From contig BFEA01000189.1 in the NCBI GenBank assembly GCA_003427395.1, forward strand, positions 111,666 through 175,665: a stretch of 64,000 nt of DNA. The letters are read 5' to 3'. Below, in pieces: positions 1 to 10,249 of the stretch; within the stretch, counting starts at the first letter, position 1; every line of letters begins with the position of its first letter. Source of the stretch: Chara braunii. Its lineage: Eukaryota > Streptophyta > Charophyceae > Charales > Characeae. The position numbers were made by a program, and so were the translations under genes. The notes under the pieces are model-generated. The model was not told where the DNA came from, made no database searches, and worked only from the letters and a program-made list of their open reading frames with translations.

Positions 1-795
1 CCCTCCTGCTGCTCCTCCCGATCTTCCTCCTCCTTCTCCCGCTGCTGCTCCTGCTCTTCCCCCCTTCCTCCTCCCACTCCTCCCACCGTTCCGTCAGCCT
101 CACCTTCGCGACCGCCCCGCCCCTATCCATGCCGTTCCGTGTACTCGATGGCCTCGCGTCCGACTGCATTTCACGGGCCTGCAGCGCTCCGTGTACCCGC
201 GGGCCTAACGGCCGCTTCCGTTTCCACTACCCGCCTCGGCCTGGGCCTCGCCCCTCCACTGCTTCCCGTACCCGCCTGTGAGTGGGACTCGACCTAGGCC
301 TCGCCTCCTCTTCCGTTCCTCCACCGGTTTCCCTTGGGCCCACGACTGTGCATGTCGCTGGGACCTTTACATCTTTTAAGAGTATAGAGAAAACATACAA
401 CTGTCTTCTCCTAATATGGGGAACAGTTGTGTTTTTTACCTGCCGTATTTTCTTCTCTGTTCTTCACCTCACACTAGCTCCCCATATCTATGTCCTACCC
501 ATGCAGATAATGGATCACCTCTATTAAGGAAGCACAGCTACCAACCCAGAGAAGATAGGGGTATAAGAGCCTATTTTGCAGATCAAGGTAGCGCACATCT
601 AAGACCACAGCTAGGACCTAGGGCTAGGGTCTAAGCCTCTAAGGCCACCTTAAAGTTACTTACCAGAACTAAGCTATCCTAAGGTGATGGGTCTACATCT
701 ACCTATCTCTGCATCCTGGTGGTGGTAAGAGAACCGTCAGAATTGAGGGCTTATCTGTTTGTTGTTTCCTAGGACTGTGCTAAGATATCCCAAGC
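1..795. other. no gene seen; pyrimidine-rich start
   Basis: The first 110 bases are a CT-rich, strand-asymmetric tract; the rest has only short open frames without recognisable domains. A segment at 716-762 recurs at 827-872, and a 22-base piece at 757-779 recurs at 963-985, so the S1 element between them sits inside a local duplication. Confidence 0.5.
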
Positions 796-799
796 TCCC

Positions 800-935
800 T
801 TTTTTTTTTTTTGGCGATATCCAGTATCCTGGTGGTGGTAAGAGAACCGTCAGAATTGAGGGCTTATCTGTCGGGCTGCTCCATCTATTGGTGGGGAGCG
901 GCACCTGCCGGAAACCGGGTCCAGCGTCCCATTGA
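800..935 (-). mobile_element. S1 poly(A) short retroelement, copy a
   Basis: Read on the minus strand, this begins with the family start (TGGGACGCTGG), has the family core ending GCTCCCCACCAATAGATGG, and ends in a run of 13 A. S1 is my label for a family seen ten times in this window. All copies share the core and end in an A-rich tail, which is the pattern of SINEs or other LINE-mobilised RNAs. I see no clear pol III A and B boxes, so its parent RNA is unknown. Confidence 0.65.
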
Positions 936-1085
936 TACATCTTACAATACAAAGATATTGGTGTTTGTTGTTTCCTAGGACTGTGGTGATAGTTGTCTCT
1001 TCCTGGGGCTCCGTTATCCCTTGGAGCTGCTATTGTCCCCCTTCCATTCTTGGAGCACCACCTTATCTGTTAGCCCAGCCCTAGT

Positions 1086-1327
1086 TCAGCAGCCCCCCTG
1101 ATACTCGAATCCCATGGCGCGTACCCAAGCTCCTAGCGCCTGGCGCGGGCTGGAAAGAATAACTTCCACAACCAGCAAGGAGGCCCAAGCCAACAATCTC
1201 CACCGGTGAGCCTGAAGCATCGCCCAGGTCGTGGAGCCCGCGGGGATCGAAAAAATGACGTTGGATATTGAACCCATGACCTCCTGAGTGCGACCTACAT
1301 GCTCGACCAACTGAGCTACCACGCTTG
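1086..1327 (-). mobile_element. tRNA-headed SINE (family T1), minus strand
   Basis: The minus strand starts with a tRNA-like head: an A-box-like TAGCTCAGTTGG near 1313 and a B-box-like GGGTTCAATATCC near 1265. A body of about 150 bases follows, including CTTTCCAGCC and GCTAGGAGCTTGGGTA. The same head and body recur on the plus strand at 55472-55740, which shows a dispersed unit rather than a tRNA gene. The spurious reading frames through it are side effects of the repeat. The tail at 1086 has no clear poly(A). Confidence 0.7.
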
Positions 1328-1341
1328 GGCATCATCAGCGT

Positions 1342-1478
1342 TTATTTTGTTTTTGTTTTTTTCAAACATCCGCGAGTGTTACTGTCAGAGGTGATAAGAG
1401 CAGCCTATGGCAGTACCCACCCGGCAGATGACTCCTTTCTATTGGTGGGGAGCAGCACATGCTCGAAACCGGGTTCAT
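1342..1478 (-). mobile_element. S1 short retroelement, copy b (diverged)
   Basis: T-rich tract at 1342-1361 (A tail on the minus strand), then the subdomain GGTGATAAGAGC at 1391 and the family core at 1437-1478. The subdomain is shared with the copies at 18762, 21838 and 25117. Confidence 0.6.
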
Positions 1479-1482
1479 GCAA

Positions 1483-2070
1483 TTAAACTCTCAAGCCACT
1501 GGGACCGGGTATCACCCGGCTTCGTCTGTGGACATTTCTGTCCTGTAAATATGAGATCGGTGATGAGCTGCCTGTGAGCTGCAGGTCAACTTGAGACCCA
1601 GATCCTGGTGACAACCACGCTGGGGGGCAACAGGGGGGGTTTGACACTGGATCACAGGCCATACCATAGAGTATCAACTAAGGATGTCAGCATTTCTAGC
1701 CTGGTGATGCTGAAGAGGTTTTGTTGCAGGCTATCCATGTAGGAGGGATGTCCTCTGAGTGGCCCGGCAGCAGCAAGCGGACGGGCCACATGCCGGGCCA
1801 CGGGAATGACTTGGAGGTGATAGTCGTCCATGGTGCATCCCACCACCACCGGATCTTAGAGGCCATTGGGCATGCCAATAAGCAGAGTTCCAATCTTGCT
1901 CGGGCTGATGGTGAGGACTTGTTGCAATAGGCACAAAAATGGGGGACAAGTTCCCCTTTTGTTCCAGGTTCATTCTTGAGATGAGCCAGTCCGGCATTGG
2001 CAAGTATCGATACGAAGGTTCACCTTCCTCTCGCAAGGATACGAGACCGTGCCTTGTGAACGGGCTCATG
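1483..2070. other. no gene seen
   Basis: Only short overlapping open frames on both strands, none with a recognisable domain or codon pattern. Nothing structural stands out. Confidence 0.4.
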
Positions 2071-2136
2071 GGTTATGGCTCCATTCTTATTCGTGGGTAG
2101 CGGTGCATGCTGGGAACCGGATCCAGCGTCCCATCG
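2071..2136 (-). mobile_element. S1 short retroelement core, copy c (fragment)
   Basis: Contains the family core in degenerate form (GGCTCCATTCTTATTCGTGG, then GGATCCAGCGTCCCAT). No A tail is preserved next to it, so it is an old fragment. Confidence 0.5.
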
Positions 2137-2743
2137 TTACAACACCCAGGACCTAGCTGCTGCAAGTCTTTGCTTGTATCTGGACCACATTGATTGCCCT
2201 CTTCTTCCACGGGGGTTGACGGTCCAGTGTCTGGACGCCTTATCTCTGCGTCAATCTTGTCGAATCACAATTGCCGCTTCTCCCCTCAGGGGGGTGGGGG
2301 ACATTGCACCATCCGGACCAGCCCACTGTTACTTGGCTATGCAGTTTCACTGTCTTTTTCCTCTGCTGCTTGTTGCTGCTGTCTCCCTCATTTCCTCTGC
2401 TACGTCTATTTCCGCCTCCTGCAGCTGTCTCGGCAGTTGTCTTCGGCCTCTTCCGCCCTTTGTCCTACACCTTTGTCTGAGTCTGCCAATGACGGTCTAA
2501 ACCCGAATGAAGCCGGGATTTCTGATCTGTGATTCTTCCTCCTTTCTCTTTTCCCTGCCGCTCCTTAGAACCTTCTGAGTGATGCTTGCATACACCAATT
2601 AGCTTGTTGTTGTATAATGATTACAACTTAACGTTAGCAAGCATAGTCATGACAACATCAATGAAAACAAGGTAGGCCAGAAGGACAGAGTGCATGAGAG
2701 GAGAGTCAAAGGGGAGAGGAGGAGCACAGACGAAGAATTTTTC

Positions 2744-2747
<4 letters not shown>
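2137..2747. other. no gene seen; pyrimidine-rich
   Basis: A C/T-rich stretch with two long overlapping plus-strand open frames (2075-2500 and 2194-2532). Both translate to Ser/Leu/Cys-rich low-complexity sequence, typical of pyrimidine-biased noncoding DNA. Confidence 0.4.
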
Positions 2748-2777
<30 letters not shown>

Positions 2778-2846
2778 CCCAAAACACGGCTCCAATCTAT
2801 TCATGGGGAGCAGCACGTGCTGGGAACCGAGCCCAGCTTCCCATAT
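2748..2846 (-). mobile_element. S1 short retroelement, copy d
   Basis: A run of about 29 T at 2749-2777 (poly(A) on the minus strand), followed directly by the family core to the terminal TGGGAAGCTGG near 2833-2845. It is shorter than other copies because the middle subdomain is missing, like the copy at 34132. Confidence 0.65.
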
Positions 2847-2984
2847 GGAAATGTACATAGAAGTATAAAAGTTTGAGAAACAGAGGCCATGACAGCAATT
2901 TAGGCAAAGTTCAAAAAATACTCAGAAACCCCCCATCAATCCTCTTTACCTCACTCCGGCAAGCCTTTTTTTTTTTTGAGTCAG

Positions 2985-3043
2985 CCCTTGTCCTCCAGAA
3001 TATCAGTTAAGAATGGAAGGATACAGAGAAGATAAGCATGGCC
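2985..3043 (+). pseudogene. U6 snRNA fragment (retrocopy relic)
   Basis: The stretch at 3013-3043 reads ATGGAAGGATACAGAGAAGA followed by TAAGCATGGCCC. This matches the central catalytic region of U6 snRNA with two or three substitutions. Upstream, CCTTGTCCTCC and GTTAAGAATGG resemble a damaged U6 5' stem. Homology stops after the GGCCC of the U6 middle, so the 3' half is missing. A better-preserved U6 copy lies at 56041-56133. This fragment cannot be functional; it is probably a truncated or chimeric retrocopy. Confidence 0.7.
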
Positions 3044-3687
3044 CATCAGAGCTTGCTGCTGTCTAGCGTTCCAACCAGTTTTGTTTGGGTCTCTTGAGCT
3101 CTCGTATGTGTCACTGCACTTCTCTGGTCTGCTCCTTGTCTTCCATCTGCTCCATATCTTCCAATGTTTGGGAGGTAGGAAGGATAAAAATACCCATCCC
3201 TCCTCTCGTTTCCCCTTGACCAGCCGAGCCCCTATCGCAACTGCTCGCAAGCCGTCTCCTGTCCAACTCAAGGGCACACAAAATAGAATCATGAGGAAGG
3301 TTGGAGAAGAGCTTGTTGGCCTGCTGTTTTGTGGATGAGTTCCTTGATAGAGGACGACTGCCGACTGTGGTCCCGGTCTTGAGATATGGAACTTCTCTGC
3401 TGGTCATAGTTCCCAGTTCTCTTGACCAGCAGGTCATTGTTTTTTTTTCCTTCTAATCAGGCACTCGCATGCTAGCGGCAGCGCTGCTGGAGCAAAGGCT
3501 CGCGGCTGCTGGCTGGCGCTGAGAGGCGAGGTGCAGCACGTGCGGTCGTGCAGAAGAGGAGGGCGCTGCTGAGGGCAGCGCCATAGCCCAGCCACCATAG
3601 CTGGTGGGCTTGGAGTACATTGAAGCGCAGGGGTGGTCTTCGGGTGAAAGAGAGGACAAGTGTGGGTGTAGTCAGGGGATAGGTGAA

Positions 3688-3713
3688 GGATGATGATGAT
3701 GATGATGATGATG
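3688..3713. repeat. (GAT)n microsatellite
   Basis: About nine tandem GAT units. It would encode a His run on the minus strand, but no supported gene covers it. Confidence 0.9.
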
Positions 3714-4390
3714 TGAGGGCACGTACCTTGTATTGGCGATGGTCTGCATGGGCGACATCTTCAAGTACTTCGGGCTGCCGCTGATGTCAACAGTTGCATT
3801 GTCTTTTTGTAGTCTGTAGTAGCTGTGTAGGAGTAGGCTGGGCGCTGAGCGCCAAGTGGGAGTGTGCAGGAACTGGACTCTTGTGTTGGGAGGAGAGAGT
3901 ATGCTCTCCATGAACATTGGTTTTCAGTGCTACGAACTTCCATTGGTGTATTATTGGTGCAACGCTGCTCTCGGGACACGGTGTGACTATTTGGCTTTCA
4001 ATGTGATGGTGTGATCTGGAATTGTCATCTCGCTGTTGCTTATTTTCCTTGCACTTATGGTTCTGGCTCCTTTTCCACTCTGGGGAGCATCAGCAGGTCA
4101 CTGTTAAAGGAACACTGGACGTGATTTTCAGCAGGTCCTGCTCCCCAACAATCAGAATGGAGCCATGCCATAGGCAAGCTGCTCGATCTTGGTGGTTCTC
4201 TCACCACCACCAGGATAGAGGACTTGTGAAGTGATGTTTGAAAGAAAGAAAGAAAAAAGTCGTTGCCTTGATTGAGCAGTCAATATGAAGTCAAAGACAA
4301 CGATGAAGACTACAGCCCTGGCCACTGCAGCTCTCCCACTCGTCATAATAACGATCATATGAATTTACAGAAGATGCTGACCGTGCTTTT

Positions 4391-4560
4391 CACTCAGATA
4401 TTTGGGTGAAGAGGGGCAGGCATACCTGTCATGCAGTTCTCCCCTACATGGCTATCCTCCACAGAGCAAGACTCTTTACTTCTCATAATGGTGGCACCTT
4501 TCATGACAGGCACTTAGAAAGAGAGAAATCTGCAGGACTCAACCAAATCCTATATGGTAA
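4391..4560. repeat. dispersed repeat, shared with 21470-21650
   Basis: Shares the order TGGGTGAAGA, CTCGCCCCTA-like block, GGCTATC, ACTCTTTACTTCTCA, AATGG, CTTAGAAAG and CAGGACT with the later copy. Both are diverged. Nature unknown; spacing is similar in both. Confidence 0.5.
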
Positions 4561-5716
4561 CTATTGCCATGGAGCACCACACACACAGATATGCTCCCAT
4601 CCCATCTGTGTACTACTACTTCCTTTTTTCTGCCCCAGACTATGTTCTTCCGGTATTCTCCCTGTGTGGATTTCCAATAGACTAGATCCTCGTTATCTCA
4701 TCGAGTCAGCCTGGCCCTGGACCAAGGTAGTGTTTTTGATTGCCTGAGGGCACATAAGTGGGTTTTGAACCCAGTACCCATCTGGTGCAATTCACCCCAG
4801 TAATCCACAATGATCGGGCTGGGACATGAGCCCATAACCTGCTCATCATCTGAGTACTGGGTATTCGGAGTGAGTGACAAAGGACACGGGTCCAATCTCT
4901 TCAGACACTGGGTACTCGGAGTGGCAGAGAGCGGCTGTGCTGTTCTATGCAGAGAAGACCTACAGTCACACTCGCTGTGGGCATAGCTGTGGGTCCTTTC
5001 CCTCACTGGCGCTGTGACGAGCCGCTATTCCAGGGCTGGCAGCTGCCTGGTGCTGCTGCCCTATGCCATGAACAGGTGCATCTCATGGGGCCCTTCCCTT
5101 GCCATGTTGCATGCTGCAGTAAGCCCCGCCATCGATGTTTTGCAGCCGGACGATGAGAAAGAAATGGAGTTCAAAAGACTTGAAAAGAGTGTCATCTTTG
5201 AGGACTTGTACACTAGTCAAGCAACGGCTACCCCATGGGTGCATGGTAAACATGCCGAGTCGTTGACAATGCCGGCCCAGCCCTGGCCAGTGGCACGGAG
5301 GGCGCTTAACGCACGCGCGACCAAGAGAGGGCGCTAGTTTACGCCACATCACAGGCTGACGTGGAGAGTAAGCTGATTCGTGGCAGTGGGGTTGGAAGTC
5401 GTCGTTTCCAATGCTGCAGGCCGTGAATTCCGCAGATACTGTCTAAGTTCACAGTGATCGTAGTCGCTGTACTCGACCGTATCTCTGAAGGAGACAGGCG
5501 GAGAAAGCCTTTGTGAAGGGATGAAGTGGGTGTTCGAGTGGAAGTCGTCTCTACGAAATTCAACAGTGGAGTTTAACTATCTCAAATGTATTTCGAAGTT
5601 GGTCAACAAAGCTTATTTCAACATGGCTTGGAAGGGTGCGGCGTGACGACGATCTTTTCGACATCATGTCGCCTCAGTCTATTTTAAGTCGCAATTTATA
5701 TAGAGAAACGGTAGCT

Positions 5717-6055
5717 TACGTCCTCATGTTATTGGTCATTGCTAGTCGATGCTAGTCATCTCCTTCCCAGTGGTCATCAGAAGGAGTAAGCATTACCGAC
5801 TAGGCGGATGTTCTCCACATTCATCCTCATGTTATTGGTCATTACTAGTCGATGTTAGTCATCTCCTCTAATTTCTCGAATTATACCTACAAGAGTGGTC
5901 ATCAGAAGGAAGAATGCATTACTAACCAGGTGGATGTTGTCTACATTCATCCTAATGTTATTGGTCATTGATAGTCGATGATAGTCATCTCATTTAAATC
6001 CTTGAATTAAACTCACAAGAGTGGTCATCAGAAGGAAGTACGCATCATCAGTGAC
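5717..6055. repeat. three tandem repeats upstream of LINE ORF1
   Basis: Three diverged copies beginning near 5721, 5822 and 5948. Each has CATGTTATTGGTCATT, then AGTCGATG, AGTCATCTC and GTGGTCATCAGAAGGA. Unit length is about 100-126 bases. They lie just upstream of ORF1 of the plus-strand LINE, so they may be its 5' UTR monomers; that link is inference. Confidence 0.7.
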
Positions 6056-6576
6056 GAGTGCAGCAGCGAAGAGGCTAATCTACGAACAGGGAAGCAGTGA
6101 ATGTCTAGAAGGAGATAAAACGGGAGACATTTTTTAGACAGGTAGGTGGAAGGTCATAGGGGGTGGAGGAAGCTAAAAAATAGGGAGACATGCGGACAGC
6201 ATAAGGAGATGCACGACGACTTCACGAGGAGATGAAGTCTTCAACAGGAGAAGCAAGCTAACTTTTGCACAGACAGAATCAGAAATCATAAGAGGTGGGA
6301 TTGCCCACGTCACCCCAACCTATCTCTACCGCTCCATTTTTTTTCCCTTCCTTCACCTCTATTTCCCCAGGGTTGGAGTTCTCCCCGAGCCAGGATCTGC
6401 TGAAGCCACACCCAAAGATGGAACGCTTCTCGATTAATCACTGAGGAACAGACCAACAACCCTACACTTCCTTTCGATCCACAGACTACCTAAAGCTTTT
6501 ATTACAAATTGAGTCCCCTTTCGTCGCCGAATGAAATGACATTATTAAAAAAAAAAAAAAAGACAGTGGGTTAACA

Positions 6577-6942
6577 GTGTGTCCCCTCGCCTCCCTGTCC
6601 TCCTCCCACAGTACGACTTTTGCCACTTCTCTCGTAGTATCGCCCCTTTCTCCCCCCTTGTTCCACCTACGTCCCAGCCATTCATCTGCTCTTCTTACTC
6701 CGCTAATCAACCCAAACTCAACAGGCATCTCAGCTAACACCCTCTCAGCGACACGATCACTCTGCCCAAGCACAAACTCAATCCAATCAACAAACACAGC
6801 ACATCACGACAATGGAACAGGCCAATCAGACAATGGAACAGGCCAAACAAGGAATTCTTCCCCCACAACATTCCCCACAGACAAGAACAGAAAAAGAGAA
6901 TGACGAGGAAGATTGCATCATGCACAAAGGCGAAGAAATCCT
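6577..6942 (+). pseudogene. LINE ORF1, 5' part before the insertion
   Basis: Open frame rich in Ser/Thr/Asn ending in the residues HKGEEIL. The frame resumes after the inserted LINE at 10249 with QGKEILTEEERRWEQ. The matching KGxEIL on both sides comes from the 16-bp target duplication (6927-6942 and 10250-10265). This part is a low-complexity N-terminal region with no recognisable domain. Confidence 0.6.
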
Positions 6943-7083
6943 TCTTTTTTTTTTTTTTTTTAAATAGTCCCTTGCCGATGTCCAATCAATGTCTGCCTCA
7001 GAAATGTCGAATCAGACCCTGGGCGGAGTGCCCGCTGTAACCTCTGTCTGTATCCTCTGCCTGTAACCTCTTTCACTCTCGTT

Positions 7084-7209
7084 TGTTTTTTTGTTTTTTT
7101 GTTTTTTTGTTTTTTTGTTTTTTTGTTTTTTTTGTTTTTTTCACCCGGGGGAAGGCTCCATCTATTGGTGGGGATCATCACCTGCTGGAAAGCGGGTCCA
7201 GCGTCCCTT
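7084..7209 (-). mobile_element. S1 short retroelement, copy e, inside the minus LINE
   Basis: A tail of repeated T6-8 plus G units at 7084-7140 (A-rich on the minus strand), then the family core GGCTCCATCTATTGGTGGGG at 7155 to GGGTCCAGCGTCCC at 7207. It interrupts the 3' part of the inserted LINE, so insertion order is plus LINE, then minus LINE, then S1. Confidence 0.7.
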
Positions 7210-7879
7210 TTACAAAATGAGTTCGAGCCATATCAGAAAACAATCCGAGTGCTACAGGAGGATCACCAATCTTTGAGAGCCGCACCACCACGTTCCCATC
7301 TCCGGGGCAAGTGACCACCCTGCCCACATAGCCTTGCCGTTCTCTAACTGCAACCCAGTCCAGCTTCAGAAAGGAGGGGCCTTTGCGAAGGATTTTCCAC
7401 CAGGCCAAAGGAATCATTTCAATTAGTTTCTCTAGGGCGTCATACGGCCGGTGGGAGTACCTCAGTCGCTGCCGGAGCTGGTCGGGTCCGATCCAGTCCT
7501 TCCTGTCACTGTCCCAAATGTCCTTTACCCTTATTATCCCATTTTTAATCCAGCTCCGCCAGGGTGTGTCGGTGCTCAGGAGCATGCGGCCCGTCGAGTC
7601 CACCACCCGCCTGTTCCCAAATAGGGGCTGGCGCACCACCTCCTCCCACCTTTCTGGATTTATTCTGTCCCGGGGGGGTAAACTCCTCCATGCCCTAAGG
7701 AGATCGGGCCAGAAGGGGTCTAATCTCAGGTCTGCTCTGGCTGCTTGTTTAAGGCAGAAAGAGGAGGGGTCACTGTGTTGCACCCTTGTTCGAGGGATGG
7801 GCCATTCTCTGTTCTCCAGCCATGTCAGCGGGTCAGTCCCCTCGGGTGCATTCGGTGCTAAGCGTGAGATCTGTTCCAA
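7178..7879 (-). pseudogene. LINE ORF2 C-terminal region (minus copy)
   Basis: Open frame whose protein aligns by eye with the plus LINE at 16860-17262: LAPxxG...WLENRxWxIPR near the start and WKSWIK-like, IIRVKDIWD in the middle. This is the region between RT and zf-RVT. The last residues (about 10) come from the inserted S1 element. It is separated from the RT frame (8012-9206) by a stop or frameshift around 7880-8011. Confidence 0.7.
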
Positions 7880-8011
7880 AGCTAGCCCTCTCCATGGGAT
7901 CTCAGGATCAAAGAGAAGGCGTTTGAGCCATTGTAGGGCAAGAGCTTTAGTTTGCAGAGAGGGGTCAATGATTCCAAACCCTCCCCGGGTTTTTGGCCGA
8001 ATGATGGAGTG

Positions 8012-9206
8012 TCAGGCAACCCGATTTAAAACATTTTGTTGTTCGTGGTCCCCCCGCCATAGGAAGGCCGCTATCTGGCGTCGCAGAGGGAGCAAGGCGT
8101 TCTTGTCCAAGGCCCAGATAGCAGATTTATACCACATGGAGGCCAGAACCACATTGTTGATAATCAGGGCTCGGCCGAACAATGAAGTGTGCTTGTTCCT
8201 CCAAAGAGCCATTTTGGCCAAGGGAGGTGAGGAGACCCAATCGTTGTTGGTTGTTGGTCTGCCTTCCGCTGTCATGGAAATGCCCAGGACTCTGATGGGT
8301 GCTTCCTTGGGGAGCCAGTTAATTCTAGGATGTTCCGGAGGTCTCACTCCTTGATGGTGTATCCACCATCCCAGGGTTTTATTTCCCCAGTTAACTTTCA
8401 TGTCCGACAATGCGCTGAACCGGTCCATCATGTGTTGCACTTCCTCCATTGATTCCTTGGAGGCATCTACCATCAGTGTCAGGTCGTCTGCGAATAGAGA
8501 GCACACGAGGATTGCTTCTTTCGATATTGTTGTCACTAGGATCTTTCGGAGGTCTCTGTGGGATCTCAGGTTGGCAGCCAGTGCCTCCATAACGATAACG
8601 AACAGGTAGGGCGCTATGGGGTCGTCTTGTCTCACCGACCTTTGGAGGCGGATGGGGGGTGCCAGGTTGCCATTGATCATCACCCTGGTAGTCACACTCC
8701 AATGGAGGATCTCAATCCAGCGACGGAACTGTTCTCCGAAGTTGAGTTTGTGCAGGCATTTGTCCAGAAAAAAACAGTCCACATGGTCGTATGCTTTCTC
8801 GAAATCAATAAAGATGATTGTTGCGTTGTGTTTAGATTGCCTTGCAAGTTTGATAATTTCATTGACCAGGAGGATGTTGTCTTGGATGTTTCTGCCCTGG
8901 ATAAAGTCAGTCTCGTCTGGATGGATGATGTCCCTCACCACCGGTGTCATGCGGTTAGCAAGCGCGTTTGCCAATAGTTTATAAACCACAGTGAGGAGGA
9001 TAATGGGTCTATAGTTCCTGATGTTGGTCCTTTCCCCTTTTTTTGTAGAGGAGCATCAGCACTCCCTGCCCCACTATTTCGCCTATTTGGCCAGTGTCCC
9101 AAACCACGTGATAGTAGTCCATGAGGTCTTGTGAGAGAGTAGTCCACATGGCGCCCCAGAATTCTTTAGGCAGGCCATCAAGGCCCGGGGTTTTTTCGTC
9201 ATCCAT
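8012..9206 (-). pseudogene. LINE reverse transcriptase domain (minus copy)
   Basis: The main frame (8012-8989) is a 325-residue RT core with FIDFEKAYDHVD (residues 60-71; catalytic Asp62), VRQDDPIAPYLF (119-130) and the FADD catalytic box (166-169), all readable. In the motif usually written RQGDPLSP the Gly is Asp here. The N-terminal part (9009-9206, GLPKEFWGAMW...LLYKK) is in another frame, so at least one frameshift separates fingers from palm. Not a virus; part of a non-LTR retrotransposon. Confidence 0.85.
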
Positions 9207-9341
9207 TTGTTTAAGTGCCTCTCATATCTCCTCCTTCGATAAGGGGGCATCAAGGGCCTCCTTCTGCAGGTCAGTGAGGGTCTTAGTTAGGGGGTGCAGA
9301 AACTCATTGATCTCTTCCGTGTGTTTCTCTCTATCCTGGTT

Positions 9342-10249
9342 CTAACATTCCGAAGTGAACAATTCTTGGTAAAAGTCCCTCGCAATTTTTGTACAGGCGC
9401 CAGTGGATGTGTGGAGGGGATCAAGGTGGCATTTCAGGTCCTCCAGGGCCTCGATGATCGATCGCCCCGTTCTGGCACTTGCCGTTGCGAAGAATCTGGC
9501 GTCCATTGCACCCTCCGTGAGGAACTTGGAGAGTTTGCCCCGTATCCTGGCCCCCTGCCACCTGTGCTCCATGTAACCCATGAGTTGTCCTTCTATAGTA
9601 TGGATTTTCTTCAGCTAGCTCGTTTTGTTGTTCTGGGTTTTGCGGGTCATCCTCCTGTGATTGCAGTTGCCATAGTTGATGTTGAAGTTTGAGTTCGTCC
9701 GCATGGCGGCGTGCCGCTAACTGCCTCGAGTATTCGTTGCACTTGCGGCCTAGAAAGGCTAGGCCGTTGTTGAACCACAGTATATCGTCAGAAAGTTGGT
9801 CCCTCTGTGCTTTCCAAAAGGACCATACGTCCTTGAGGTAGCCTATGAATCGATCGTATGATAGGAGGGATGTATTAAGTTTGTAGAAGCCTCTGCCTTG
9901 GTCGNNTTTTTTTCTAAAAGAAAAGACGGNCAGNCACNTAGCGTGGTCTAAGCCCGGGTGGGGGCTTCTGGGGAAGATTTCTGCTACCTGCAGACCCCCT
10001 TGCAAGTCCTCAGATGCTAGGATCAGATCAATATGTGATTTGGATGCCCTCTCTGTCGCACTCTTTCGATAGCATGTGAAACGACGTGCGGTTGGGTGGC
10101 TTCTCCGNAAAGTGTCAAAAAGGTCAAGAGATTGAGAGAGGTCGGCTATCATGCTCTCGTCTTGCTCTATGTAAGTTGGACAGCAAGGTGGAGTCTTCCA
10201 TCTGTCAAGCCACCTGTCCGGGGCGGCGTTAAAGTCACCAGCCACTATC
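9342..10249 (-). pseudogene. LINE endonuclease C-terminal part and linker (minus copy)
   Basis: Minus-strand frame starting with VAGDFNAAPDRW, then SHIDLILAS and a GLDHA block. These are the DFN, SRID-like and SDH-like motifs of the exonuclease-endonuclease-phosphatase fold. The N-terminal half of the domain (the QETH motif) is absent because the element is 5'-truncated at 10249. Five ambiguous bases at 9905-9938 and one near 10108 blur the frame. The linker (WRGQ/ARRHADELK...) runs down to about 9342. Confidence 0.75.

Larger units (their letters stand above)
3045..5716. other. gene-poor stretch
   Basis: No open frame longer than about 110 codons and none with a recognisable domain. It holds a (GAT)n microsatellite at 3688-3713 and a dispersed repeat at 4391-4560 shared with 21470-21650. 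A tRNA B-box-like GGGTTCAAAACCC occurs on the minus strand near 4751-4776, possibly another SINE relic. Confidence 0.4.
6943..10249 (-). mobile_element. minus-strand LINE inserted in the plus-strand LINE
   Basis: Flanked by the direct repeat AAGGC(G/A)AAGAAATCCT (6927-6942 and 10250-10265, one mismatch), a 16-bp target-site duplication. The poly(A) tail (poly(T) at 6945-6960) lies at the low-coordinate end. The high-coordinate end starts inside the endonuclease domain, so the copy is 5'-truncated, as is typical. Compared with the plus-strand LINE it also lacks the last ~180 codons of ORF2: the tail follows directly after FDISEADIDW...DYL. This suggests reverse transcription of a prematurely polyadenylated RNA. 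Confidence 0.85.

Noticed and set aside
7383-8354. 323-residue plus-strand open frame
   Set aside because: Antisense to the LINE RT and C-terminal frames, which have clear protein motifs; the plus frame has none.
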